A stretch of 64,000 bases of DNA from NCBI RefSeq assembly GCF_014280935.1, contig NZ_JACLZI010000035.1, forward strand, positions 1-64,000, written 5' to 3'. A program made the position numbers and the translations under genes. Below the pieces are notes generated by a model. It searched no databases, was not told the DNA's origin, and saw only the letters and a program-made list of their open reading frames with translations. The DNA is from Aquibacillus kalidii. GTDB taxonomy: Bacteria > Bacillota > Bacilli > Bacillales > Amphibacillaceae. Position 1 is the stretch's first letter. Every line of letters begins with the position of its first letter. Positions 28,514 through 36,313 of this stretch are shown here, one piece after another.

Positions 28514-29044
28514 TTAACTTAGAAATACAGCGCCATAGATTAATGAGCCTAGGATTACAAAAGCCGGATGGAGTTTCACTTTTTCCATTAATATAAAGCT
28601 AACCAAACCAATACCAAGCATCTGCCAAACTCCTGAATCTATATAGGAAGTATGAAATAAATTAAAAGCCATTACACCTAATAAAACAGCAATAGTTGGT
28701 CTTATTAATGTTGTCATACGCTTTACCTTTGGCGAGTCCTTGAACCTTAGCAGAATACTTAATAAGACAACCATTAAAATTAAGGACGGAGCTACTGTTG
28801 CAAAAATCCCAACAATGGAACCAAGGACACCCCCCTGTTGATATCCAATATACCCCGCCATTTTCGTAGCGATTGGACCTGGCAAGGCATTAGCCATTGC
28901 AAGCATTTCACTAAAATCATTAACACTCATCCAACCATACCGATCGACTACCTCGTTTTCAACAAGTGGGATAGAAGCAGGACCACCACCATAGCCAACG
29001 ATACCCGGAATAAAAAAGGCGACGAATATATCCCAATATTTCAC
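28514..29044 (-). CDS. Chromate transporter, short-chain subunit (YwrA/YwrB-like)
   Basis: 176-aa half-size CHR family membrane protein. It has the family block GYGGGPASIPLVENEV near the N-terminus and PGPIATKMAGYIGY, with five or six membrane segments. Short-chain CHR proteins work as heterologous pairs; B. subtilis YwrB and YwrA confer chromate efflux when both are present. It starts at a GTG overlapping the stop of its partner by 4 bp (GTGA), with SD AAGGAGGGG. The real substrate could be chromate or another oxyanion. Confidence 0.88.
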   Translation of the reverse strand: MKYWDIFVAFFIPGIVGYGGGPASIPLVENEVVDRYGWMSVNDFSEMLAMANALPGPIATKMAGYIGYQQGGVLGSIVGIFATVAPSLILMVVLLSILLRFKDSPKVKRMTTLIRPTIAVLLGVMAFNLFHTSYIDSGVWQMLGIGLVSFILMEKVKLHPAFVILGSLIYGAVFLS

Positions 29045-29613
29045 GATGATTGCCCCTCCTTCTGGTTATCCTTTTGTTTAGCTTTATCAGGTTTTACTAA
29101 TGCAAAAATTAACAAAATCGCTATAATAATGCCTGGATGAATACCTGCCCATTCGATTAATAAAGCAGAAATAACAGCCATTATGATTGTTATCACCCAA
29201 CCGAGAGCCCCTTTAGCTTTTTTCAAAAAATCATAGGTTAACGTTGCAAGCATTACACCAACTACAGGAACAACTGCTTGTGTCATCCCGGCTACCCATG
29301 GTTGATCACTCATCGAAGATAAAAAAGTTAACAGAACGATCATAATTAAGATCGTTGGTACTATAGTGGCCAGTACCGCATTAATCATACCGATAATACC
29401 AGATACACGATACCCGATATAACCTGCCATTTTCGTAGCAATTGGACCTGGAAGTGAATTTCCTAATGCTAAAATGTTAGCAAACTCCTCATCATCCATC
29501 CATTTATACTTTTCTACTACCTCTTTTTGCACAAGTGGAATAGAGGATGGCCCGCCCCCATATCCCAATATCCCTACTCGAAAAAAGGCTAAGAAAATGT
29601 GCCATTGTTTCAT
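29041..29613 (-). CDS. Chromate transporter, short-chain partner subunit
   Basis: 190-aa second half of the CHR pair (GYGGGPSSIPLVQKEVVEKY and PGPIATKMAGYIGY). ATG 29613 is chosen because MKQWHIF aligns with MKYWDIF at the start of the partner; an upstream in-frame ATG at 29682 would add 23 poorly conserved residues. The Lrp-family regulator typical of this cluster is at 30337. Confidence 0.87.
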   Translation of the reverse strand: MKQWHIFLAFFRVGILGYGGGPSSIPLVQKEVVEKYKWMDDEEFANILALGNSLPGPIATKMAGYIGYRVSGIIGMINAVLATIVPTILIMIVLLTFLSSMSDQPWVAGMTQAVVPVVGVMLATLTYDFLKKAKGALGWVITIIMAVISALLIEWAGIHPGIIIAILLIFALVKPDKAKQKDNQKEGQSS

Positions 29614-29823
29614 GTTTATCAGATCCCTCATCAAATTAATAAGCAGCGATTGTTCCGTCAGTTCGCGATTCTGTTCATCCATAGAGCGTACCTGTTTTCA
29701 GGTCTCACCATATCACTTGCCCTCTACCAAATGGATATTTATCTAGAACAACTTCTATTGATGTCTTGTCCATTCGGCGTAATTTCCCATACATCAAAGC
29801 TCCGATAGTTTACCGAAATAAAT

Positions 29824-29852
29824 AAGCTTAACCCACTTTGGTTGTTAAGCTT
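29824..29852. terminator. Hairpin between chromate genes and ggt remnant
   Basis: AAGCTTAAC and GTTAAGCTT form a 9-bp stem with an 11-base loop and short T-runs. It could end transcription from either side. Confidence 0.45.
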
Positions 29853-29883
29853 TTAAATCTGTTTTAGTCAGAAAACCGTCGTA

Positions 29884-30115
29884 CTATTTTGAAAAGGAAG
29901 GTTTTTTGTCTGCAATTTTCCGAAGCGTATTAGCACGATCTGGTTCCTTCCACACTTCCCCTACCTTGGGAAGTTGGTTCCACAACCGTTAATGCTGCTG
30001 CGGTTGCAATAGCAGCATCAATGGCATTTCCACCTTTTTTCAAAATATCCAATCCAGTCTGGGCAGCTAATGATTGAGATGTTGCGACCGTTCCACGATT
30101 GGCAATAGTTGTCAT
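29884..30115 (-). pseudogene. Gamma-glutamyltransferase (YwrD-like) remnant
   Basis: The N-terminal 50 residues ([20 protein letters not shown], then [20 protein letters not shown]) match the start of gamma-glutamyltransferases, enzymes of about 530 aa. At about 29972 the frame shifts and jumps to a second ggt-like segment, [20 protein letters not shown], which normally lies much further along; then a stop at 29884. The rest of the gene, including the catalytic Thr, is missing. B. subtilis has an intact ywrD next to ywrC, ywrB and ywrA, so this is a local deletion scar in a conserved cluster. Confidence 0.8.
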
Positions 30116-30336
30116 CCTCTATGAAGGATATGGATAAGAATGTGCATCAAAAGATAACATTCTATCTTCTTAGTTTCTTATTGATCATCATTATCTTATA
30201 TTATATTTCGTTTGTTAGTTTATAATGATATTTTAATTAACTAATGTTATACTAGAAACAATTATATAGTAAATTATGGTTAATTAAAAGAAAAAATTAA
30301 TCGGCTATCTTTTATAGAAGAGAGGAAGATACAGGA

Positions 30337-30786
30337 ATGGAGATTGATCAAATAGATAAACAAATACTTCAGTTACTGACAGAAGATGGACGCCTATCCT
30401 ACACAGACATCGGAAAACAACTTAATTTATCTCGGGTAGCTGTCAGAGCTCGTGTCAATCAGTTAATGGAAGCTGGAATCATTGAAAAATTCACTTGTGT
30501 CGTAAACAGTGAAAAGGCTGGAAAAAACGTTTCCGCTTTTTTTGAAGTAGATTGTGAACCGAGCTATCTTGTTGAAGTAGCAGAAAACTTAGCAAATCAT
30601 CCAGCTGTAGCAAGCTGCTACCAAATGACAGGGCCAAGTACACTACATATGCACGTGCTCGTTAGTGATTTTACCAAGCTAGAGGGGTTTATAAATGAAG
30701 AGTTATATGCGTTAAAAGGAATCACACGGGTAGAAAGCCATATCTTACTACGAAGGTTCAAGAGTCGAAGTGGCTTGAAATTATAG
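30337..30786 (+). CDS. Lrp/AsnC-family regulator (YwrC/ChrS-like)
   Basis: 149-aa transcription regulator. N-terminal winged helix (DKQILQLLTEDGRLSYTDIG, then RVAVRARVNQLMEAGIIEKF) and C-terminal RAM/ligand-binding domain (about 70-140). SD GAGGAAG precedes the ATG. It is divergent from the ggt remnant and the chromate pair; in B. subtilis the neighbouring Lrp protein controls the chromate transport genes. That regulatory link is inferred from the arrangement. Confidence 0.85.
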   Translation: MEIDQIDKQILQLLTEDGRLSYTDIGKQLNLSRVAVRARVNQLMEAGIIEKFTCVVNSEKAGKNVSAFFEVDCEPSYLVEVAENLANHPAVASCYQMTGPSTLHMHVLVSDFTKLEGFINEELYALKGITRVESHILLRRFKSRSGLKL

Positions 30787-30834
30787 AAATAAAAAACTTC
30801 TTAGCAATGATTACAGGTTATGTAAACAATAAAC

Positions 30835-30866
30835 AACAAAAAAAGAGACCGTAGATAGTCTCTTTC
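30835..30866 (-). terminator. Terminator of the YdjO-like gene
   Basis: On the minus strand AAAGAGAC..GTCTCTTT is an 8-bp stem with an 8-base loop, followed by TTTTTTTGTTG. Confidence 0.75.
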
Positions 30867-30901
30867 CTTAGCACGAACAAGCAATTAAGTTTTTAGTATA
30901 G

Positions 30902-31084
30902 TTAGTCTAACTTCGGTAATGTTCGAACCTCTTTTTCCATTTCAGCCTTACATAATGGACAAGCTGGCTCTTTATCGAAAGAGTAGTTCTCTCTCATCCA
31001 ACCAGAACAATCATCACTAGTGCATGACCAAATGGATGTTTCAACTTCTGGGACCGGTTCTCTTTTATTGTTATAATAAGCCAT
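30902..31084 (-). CDS. YdjO-like small zinc-ribbon-type protein, 60 aa
   Basis: Small cytoplasmic protein with four cysteines (CTSDDCSGW and CPLCK), matching the YdjO family, described as cold-inducible in B. subtilis. The paired cysteines suggest a zinc ribbon. The gene is alone and has its own terminator. Function is unknown beyond the family name. Confidence 0.75.
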   Translation of the reverse strand: MAYYNNKREPVPEVETSIWSCTSDDCSGWMRENYSFDKEPACPLCKAEMEKEVRTLPKLD

Positions 31085-31246
31085 AGGGCATCCCCTTTCA
31101 TGGGTAATTCCTTTTATTATACCTTATTTTGAAGCTAATTACAAAACAGGGTAAGTTAATAAAAATTACGAGTACTTCCATAATTATGCTGGATGTGCTT
31201 TACCTATGATTTTTATTTTCAGTTAACGCCCTTTACCTTATAAAAT

Positions 31247-31432
31247 TTATACTTTTTTCTTAAAAACTATGTACACAATAATTAAAATAAAAACCCCACC
31301 AACTATTTGCATTACTCCTGCAAATGTTGACAGAACACTTTGTTTATAAACAGTTAAAGTCATGATACCATTTAAAAAAGCTATAAAAGTAAGAAACAAC
31401 CATACAATTTTTTGAGTGTTATTCTTAGTCAT
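31247..31432 (-). CDS. Small membrane protein with two helices, 61 aa
   Basis: Start ATG 31432 is preferred because GGAGGGG lies about 9 bases upstream; an ATG 18 bases earlier overlaps this SD. Two membrane segments (about 10-30 and 38-57) and a KKKV tail are seen. Not recognised; nothing in the neighbourhood suggests a role. Confidence 0.5.
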   Translation of the reverse strand: MTKNNTQKIVWLFLTFIAFLNGIMTLTVYKQSVLSTFAGVMQIVGGVFILIIVYIVFKKKV

Positions 31433-31450
31433 AGAGTTAAACCCCTCCAC

Positions 31451-31784
31451 AATATTAATTCAATATTTATTATACCATTTGGAAGGATTGATGACAGTGT
31501 TTCCAAAAAAGTAACTTTACCATTAGACTTACTTGTAGATGTCAGTAGGGTGCTATTTACCACCTAAATCACTAACTCTCCTATAGATATTTAACTTAGA
31601 GGCTAACCTCAAAAGTCAGTCTTATTAGAGCATTCATATTAAGTAATACTATGGTTTAAATCTCTAGATGTATAACAAAGATCGACATCCATCCAATACA
31701 CCCGTTTTCTGAAATTTCTTTCAATTAACTTATTTTATTGTTATTATAATTTAAAAAAGAGATACATGAAGGGGATAATACAAT
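31451..31784. other. 334-bp gap with no feature recognised
   Basis: AT-rich sequence between the divergent small membrane protein and guanine deaminase. No purine riboswitch-like core or strong promoter could be identified by eye. Confidence 0.5.
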
Positions 31785-32255
31785 ATGGATAACAAGGATT
31801 TCTTAAGTAAAGCAATTGAGTTAGCAGTTGATAATGTAGCAAACAATGGAGGCCCTTTTGGTGCTATCATTGTAAATAAAGATGGAAAAATAGTCGGACG
31901 TGGTCAAAATAGAGTGACAGATACATATGACCCCACTGCACATGCTGAAGTACAGGCTATAAGAGAGGCTTGTCAACAATTGCAAACCTTCCAATTAACG
32001 GATTGCACTTTATATACTAGCTGCGAACCCTGTCCAATGTGCTTAGGAGCGATTTATTGGGCTCGGTTAAATAAGGTGTATTATGCGGCCGATCAACAAC
32101 TAGCTGCCGCTGGCGGATTTGATGACGCATTTATTTATGAAGAGATAAGCAAACAACATGAGGCTCGTAATATCCCATTTATTGCACTTCAGTTAGATAA
32201 TCGGAATGCACCTTTTGAAAAATGGATAGAGCATGATGAAAAAGTAAAATATTAA
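31785..32255 (+). CDS. guaD: Guanine deaminase
   Basis: Converts guanine to xanthine and ammonia in purine salvage, in the cytoplasm. 156 aa, the exact size of B. subtilis GuaD, a CDA-fold enzyme unlike the large amidohydrolase type. Zinc ligands and proton shuttle are visible: His53, Glu55 (HAE) and Cys83/Cys86 (PCPMC). The long C-terminal tail (about 125-156) fits the domain swap known for GuaD. SD GAAGGGG. It is monocistronic with a terminator 11 bp after the stop. Confidence 0.92.
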   Translation: MDNKDFLSKAIELAVDNVANNGGPFGAIIVNKDGKIVGRGQNRVTDTYDPTAHAEVQAIREACQQLQTFQLTDCTLYTSCEPCPMCLGAIYWARLNKVYYAADQQLAAAGGFDDAFIYEEISKQHEARNIPFIALQLDNRNAPFEKWIEHDEKVKY

Positions 32256-32265
32256 TTTTGATAAT

Positions 32266-32306
32266 AAATAAAGAGACAGAGTCATGGAGATTCTGTCTCT
32301 TTATTT
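32266..32306. terminator. Bidirectional terminator after guaD
   Basis: AAATAAAGAGACAGA (32266-32280) pairs with TCTGTCTCTTTATTT (32292-32306), a 15-bp stem, with T-rich flanks on both strands. It also serves the convergent gene at 32331. Confidence 0.85.
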
Positions 32307-32330
32307 GGAGTATAATTAATTATTGACCTA

Positions 32331-32777
32331 TTAATTATAGTCCCATAAAACCTTCCAAACATCTTCCTCCTTCGTCACGAAAATTTCTTGACTAAGCTGT
32401 AAATTCCCATACTTGCTCTTATAATATTGTATAACCGAAACACGGTAAACATCATTCAATGGCTCCGTTTCATTGGACATATTCCACTCTGACAGTTCCT
32501 CTACATCACCTAGTTCATAGTCGAAAGTTTCTACACCAAAGTGGTTCATAAACACATGGGCACGATCTTGAATATAAGCACCCTTATTAAATTTATTTTT
32601 CATCTGGGAATGAAATAATGCCCATGAATCTGAGAAATCACCATCTTGTTCATAGTTATAAAACAATTCCACTGTTTCTTTTGCTTGGTGTTTTGGGGAG
32701 AATTGAATAGAAATAAATAGGCTACAACCTATGATTATCACCAGGATGAGAAAGATGAACGCCCACTTTTTTTTCAT
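32331..32777 (-). CDS. Putative lipoprotein, 148 aa
   Basis: N-terminal hydrophobic segment with IIGC at about residue 18, which fits a lipobox, then a domain with the shape of small NTF2/DUF4878-like extracytoplasmic proteins (AKETVELFYNYEQDGDFSDS; DVWKVLWDYN at the end). Outer-face location is likely. No specific function recognised. Confidence 0.6.
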   Translation of the reverse strand: MKKKWAFIFLILVIIIGCSLFISIQFSPKHQAKETVELFYNYEQDGDFSDSWALFHSQMKNKFNKGAYIQDRAHVFMNHFGVETFDYELGDVEELSEWNMSNETEPLNDVYRVSVIQYYKSKYGNLQLSQEIFVTKEEDVWKVLWDYN

Positions 32778-32943
32778 AATACCCTTCTCCTTCTAGCATT
32801 ACTCCTTGTCTTTCTTGTTTATATTTATTCAGCAACGGGAAGAAATAGTATTTTTTATGAAAAGTATCATTGAGAAAGCATGAAACAAGCCTACAAGTGG
32901 TAATAATGGTATTATCAACTTCTTTTAATGTGAGGGATCATAA

Positions 32944-33048
32944 ATGGAACAAGAGCATGGTTCATTCGGTAAAGGTTGTTTTTTTGGTGTACTTCTCTCT
33001 ACTCCAATATGGACAGTGGTTGTATTTTTGATGAGACGCTTTCTCTGA
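32944..33048 (+). CDS. Tiny single-span membrane protein, 34 aa
   Basis: ATG with TGAGGG 8 bases upstream opens MEQEHGSFGKGCFFGVLLST, followed by a hydrophobic helix and RRFL. Its stop ends one base before the stop of the convergent VOC gene. The good ribosome binding site and amphipathic layout support it, but it is too short to be sure. Confidence 0.45.
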   Translation: MEQEHGSFGKGCFFGVLLSTPIWTVVVFLMRRFL

Positions 33049-33432
33049 TCACTGTTCATAGATTTCCAAAGGAAGACCGTCGGGATCCTGAAAGAAAGTA
33101 AACCTTTTGTTTGTGATTGGATCTACCCTTATTTCTTCTACGGTAATACCTTTTTTCTTTAATTCTAATGAAACCTGGTCTATATCATCTACAGTAAATG
33201 CTAAATGCCTTAATCCTTGTGCCTCAGGATAGCTAGGACGGTCTGGTGCACCCGGAAAAGAAAATAGCTCCAAAATATAGTTCCCATGGAGTGCTAAATC
33301 CAATTTGTAGGAATCTCTTTCCTCTCGATACACTTCACTTATAACCTCTAGTCCCAATTTTTCTACATAAAAATCTTTTGATATCTGATAATCACTACAA
33401 ATAAGCGCAATATGATGGATGCGTTTAAACAA
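33049..33432 (-). CDS. VOC family (glyoxalase-like) protein, YwkD-type
   Basis: 127-aa metal-dependent VOC fold protein (IHHIALICSDYQISKDFYVE; GLRHLAFTVDDIDQV; LPLEIYEQ). The TTG at 33432 is chosen because AGGAGAGGG lies 6 bases upstream and the length then equals YwkD (about 128 aa); the GTG 33 bases earlier has no SD. Likely metal ligands are the His and Glu of the two beta-alpha-beta repeats. Lactoylglutathione lyase activity is only one option; the substrate is unknown. Confidence 0.8.
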   Translation of the reverse strand: MFKRIHHIALICSDYQISKDFYVEKLGLEVISEVYREERDSYKLDLALHGNYILELFSFPGAPDRPSYPEAQGLRHLAFTVDDIDQVSLELKKKGITVEEIRVDPITNKRFTFFQDPDGLPLEIYEQ

Positions 33433-33502
33433 GAAAAACCCTCTCCTTTTATGAAAATTGTACACAATCTGTATTAATTTTCAATATAAGACTTAAGACC
33501 TA

Positions 33503-33668
33503 TTGTAAAACGCTTTCACTAATTATATACTGAAACCGGTTACAACTTTTTAGGTGTATGTACATATACTGTGCTTACTATGCCTTAGGTAGAAGTAAGA
33601 GAGTAATGTGCAGTATTTTTTCAAAATAGATTGTCCCCCTTTGGCACCCATAATGGGTGTTCTTTTTT
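33503..33668 (+). ncRNA. Candidate CcpA-linked small RNA (promoter plus terminator)
   Basis: TTGTAA (33503-33508) and TATACT (33526-33531) are 17 bp apart. The cre-like GTAAAACGCTTTCA overlaps the -35. A terminator hairpin (CACCCA..TGGGTG, 33645-33659) followed by a T-run lies about 110 nt downstream. The predicted RNA, about 33538-33668, has no convincing reading frame with an SD. It is independent of the array at 33763 and the reductase at 33950. Confidence 0.4.
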
Positions 33669-33762
33669 TGCCTTTGATTAGTACGTTCGAAAAGAGTAGA
33701 GAATGCTAGGAGTAGAATTTGTGTGGCGCTTCTTGCAACACTGTTTCACTTTCTCAGGCAGA

Positions 33763-33890
33763 ATGCGTCGAAACAGTTTGTCAATGCGTCAGCATAGGTC
33801 AAATATGCGTCTACATACAATAGAAATGCGTTATTTCGGCTAGAGAATGCGTTGTAATCAAAATATATGCGTCAGCATGCTCGGAATCGT
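33763..33890. repeat. Phased GACGCAT array B (six units, 20-21 bp period), opposite orientation
   Basis: ATGCG cores (minus-strand CGCAT) start at 33763, 33784, 33805, 33826, 33847 and 33867, spaced 21, 21, 21, 21 and 20 bp; a weak seventh copy is near 33886. Spacers are unrelated. Same family as 6371-6486 and 54609-54720. Confidence 0.85.
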
Positions 33891-33949
33891 TTATAAAAGA
33901 AAAGACGTAGGGAAAACTATGATAATAAAGTAGAAGGGATGTTGTAAAG

Positions 33950-34876
33950 ATGAAGTATAGAAAACTCGGAAATACAAACCTAGATGTTTCAGTCATTGGC
34001 GTCGGGACTTGGCAGTTTGGCGGAGAATGGGGGAAAGACTTCACCCAAAAGGAAGTAGATAGTATCCTGGATAAAGCAAATGAACTAGGGATCAATCTTC
34101 TAGATACTGCGGAATGTTACGGGGACCACCTATCAGAAAAGTTTATTGGAGACTATTTAAATAGACATAACCGGGAGGATTGGATTGTTGCAACTAAATT
34201 TGGACACCACTTCCATTCTAACTTTGAGCGAACAAGACACTGGAGTGCCGATGAAGTACTTAAACAGCTAGATAGTTCCCTGAAAACATTGCAAACAGAG
34301 TACATAGACCTCTATCAGGCTCACTCCTGCTCGGATGAAGAGTTTGATAACGATGAGCTATGGACAATGCTTGATAAGCAGGTACAAGCAGGCAAAATAC
34401 GCAATCTAGGTATATCTTTAAAAACAAACGACGAAAGCTACCAGACCGACAAAGCATCTGAGGTAAATGCAAAAGCGATTCAAGTTGTATATAACCGCTT
34501 AGAAAGAGAGCCAGAAGAAGCAATATACCCATCAGCAATGAAACAAAATCTTGGAGTATTAGCACGCGTGCCCCTCGCAAGTGGTTATCTATCAGGAAAA
34601 TATCAGCCCGGAACTGTATTTGATAACAATGATGTTCGTTCCAGACACGACCAAGCGGAAACCGCAAGAAAATTAAAGCTAGTCGAGGAAATAGCCCGTA
34701 ACGAGGTACCAGAAGGCACTCCAATGGCTGCATGGGCATTAGCTTGGTGCCTAAAACATGATGCTGTAACAACGGTTATCCCTGGATGCAAAACTTCAGA
34801 ACAAGTGGAATCCAATGCAAAGGCAGCAGATCTAGCTCTCGTTTCAATGGATCATCCACAAAGCGTTAATAAGTAG
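33950..34876 (+). CDS. Aldo/keto reductase
   Basis: 308-aa NAD(P)H-dependent oxidoreductase with the AKR signature: TAECYGDHLSEKFIG contains the catalytic Tyr, Asp in LLDTAE, Lys in TKFGHH and His in YQAHS. Barrel fold, cytoplasmic. Members of this group reduce aldehydes or act on sugar and aromatic substrates; which one is unknown. SD AGAAGGGATG. It is monocistronic and followed by a good terminator. Confidence 0.85.
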   Translation: MKYRKLGNTNLDVSVIGVGTWQFGGEWGKDFTQKEVDSILDKANELGINLLDTAECYGDHLSEKFIGDYLNRHNREDWIVATKFGHHFHSNFERTRHWSADEVLKQLDSSLKTLQTEYIDLYQAHSCSDEEFDNDELWTMLDKQVQAGKIRNLGISLKTNDESYQTDKASEVNAKAIQVVYNRLEREPEEAIYPSAMKQNLGVLARVPLASGYLSGKYQPGTVFDNNDVRSRHDQAETARKLKLVEEIARNEVPEGTPMAAWALAWCLKHDAVTTVIPGCKTSEQVESNAKAADLALVSMDHPQSVNK

Positions 34877-34882
34877 TAGATT

Positions 34883-34910
34883 GCCACCTCATGAAATGGA
34901 GGTGGCTTTT
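34883..34910 (+). terminator. Terminator of the aldo/keto reductase gene
   Basis: GCCACCTC..GAGGTGGC is an 8-bp stem with an 8-base loop, followed by TTTTTGTT. Confidence 0.85.
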
Positions 34911-35011
34911 TGTTAATGGAACATAAAGTAAAAGTATCGGCATGAATGGTACGCCAATCCAAAGTATAGATCCCCTTTTTCTATGACATGCTATTAAATG
35001 AGGTGGACGAC

Positions 35012-35566
35012 ATGAAACAAATAAGGTTCTTATTAGCTAGCCTAACCATCGTCGGAGGATGGTTATATTTTATCAGTTTTGAAACAGTTGCACCCAGACA
35101 TGATCAACATCAAATGGTCAATGACTCCTTTGAACAAAAGCAAGAAAGTGATAACTATACTCATAGATCAACACCAAAAGTTACAAGCTCATCCGTAACA
35201 AACTCGATCACACCTTTAAAAATACTAAAACAGAAATATAAGTCTAAATTTAAAACACTGGAAAGCAATACAAACGATAAACTTAACGAGCTTTTAGAGT
35301 CTGCCTATAAAGAATTTAGGAAGCAACAGCAGAGGGGAAATATCGATTATTTTGGATTATATAGCAAGTATAAAAGGAAGGCAGACAAGCTTGAATCTTT
35401 AACTGACGAAGAATTCCAACATATATACGAGAAACTACAAGCTGAATTAGTAGAGAATGGCTATTCAAAAGAGCAAGCAAATGTGTATAAACAAATGTAC
35501 CAAGACTCTAAGAAAAAGAGAAAGAACAACATAATGGATATATTGTTAGACAGGGCTTTACCCTGA
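35012..35566 (+). CDS. Secreted or membrane-anchored coiled-coil protein, 184 aa
   Basis: ATG 35012 is chosen because AGGTGG lies just upstream; an ATG 24 bases earlier has no SD. One N-terminal helix (about 4-22) is followed by a Ser/Thr/Gln-rich tether and a charged helical region (about 60-184: KILKQKYKSKFKTLESNTND). No family recognised. Likely located outside the membrane. Confidence 0.6.
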   Translation: MKQIRFLLASLTIVGGWLYFISFETVAPRHDQHQMVNDSFEQKQESDNYTHRSTPKVTSSSVTNSITPLKILKQKYKSKFKTLESNTNDKLNELLESAYKEFRKQQQRGNIDYFGLYSKYKRKADKLESLTDEEFQHIYEKLQAELVENGYSKEQANVYKQMYQDSKKKRKNNIMDILLDRALP

Positions 35567-35678
35567 AAAACACAAAAAAAGCCAGATAGCCTATAAGCCA
35601 TCCAGCTGATAAAAACCCATCCCAATTCAATTTTATACCAATACGTTTAAACTGAAAAGCGCTTTCTTTTGTAAAGCA

Positions 35679-35720
35679 GGAAAACTCCAACATTCCTCAT
35701 ATGGAATATTGGAGTTTTCC
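35679..35720. terminator. Hairpin between two small genes
   Basis: GGAAAACTCCAACATTCC pairs with GGAATATTGGAGTTTTCC with one mismatch. It lies between the end of the 184-aa gene and the 50-aa gene. Confidence 0.6.
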
Positions 35721-35723
35721 TTA

Positions 35724-35876
35724 TTACTTATCAAACTTAGATACATCGATTGGAATAGTAGCGTTACTACTATAATATTTCGCCAATTCTTCCGCACTCG
35801 CTGTTTCTTTAGGTTTTTGATTGTCTATATAATGATCAAATGTTTCCTTTTGCTCTTGTTTCACTTTTTTATCCAT
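35724..35876 (-). CDS. Small charged protein, 50 aa
   Basis: ATG 35876 has SD AAGGAGGA 6 bases upstream. The product begins MDKKVKQEQKETFDHYIDNQ, is hydrophilic and Lys/Glu-rich, and has no helix long enough to span a membrane. Not recognised. It lies 60 bp after dhaM on the same strand and may be read through from the dha operon. Confidence 0.55.
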   Translation of the reverse strand: MDKKVKQEQKETFDHYIDNQKPKETASAEELAKYYSSNATIPIDVSKFDK

Positions 35877-35935
35877 GTCGAGTCCTCCTTTTAAGACTAG
35901 TATGAAGCTCGACAATATTTTTTATAAGTAACTTT

Positions 35936-36307
35936 TTAAACCTTTGAAATGGCATCCATCACCTCATCAAGTGATTTTCCCATTCCTGATTCAACTGCTG
36001 CAACGTATGCACCCTCTACCAACGGGACATTATCGGCAATTTTAATATTTTCATAATTTGAAAACTCAATAGCCATTTCTGCGTTCATCATGGCACTTCC
36101 TAGGTCGTAAAGTAGGACTACTCCCCTTTCATTATATACCTGTTCAATCGCCGCCTGAATTTTTTCAAAACTAGTGCCAATTTCATTATGGTCCGTTCCA
36201 CCAGCTAATTCAATCGGAACGTTCCTTATCACCTGTGTAATAATATCCTTAATCCCCTCTACTACCTTTGGACTGTGGGATATAAGGACTAATCCTACAT
36301 TTGACAT
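35936..36307 (-). CDS. dhaM: PTS-dependent dihydroxyacetone kinase, phosphotransfer subunit DhaM
   Basis: 123-aa EIIA-Man-type domain that hands phosphate from HPr to DhaL. The phospho-acceptor is His11 in LISHSPKVVEG. It is the short single-domain form found in Firmicutes, without fused HPr or EI domains. The SD AAAGGGG lies 12 bases before ATG 36307. It is third in dhaK-dhaL-dhaM, 6 bp after dhaL. Together with glpD this gives two routes from glycerol or dihydroxyacetone into glycolysis. Confidence 0.9.
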   Translation of the reverse strand: MSNVGLVLISHSPKVVEGIKDIITQVIRNVPIELAGGTDHNEIGTSFEKIQAAIEQVYNERGVVLLYDLGSAMMNAEMAIEFSNYENIKIADNVPLVEGAYVAAVESGMGKSLDEVMDAISKV

Positions 36308-36313
36308 GATTAA

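Noticed and set aside
33504-33518. Full-consensus CcpA site before the sRNA candidate
   Set aside because: The 15-base form TGTAAAACGCTTTCA has one extra base, so only 12 of 14 positions fit; recorded as cre-like only.
34260-34772. 170-residue minus-strand frame inside the aldo/keto reductase gene
   Set aside because: Overlaps a well-supported gene on the other strand; composition and lack of SD show a shadow frame.
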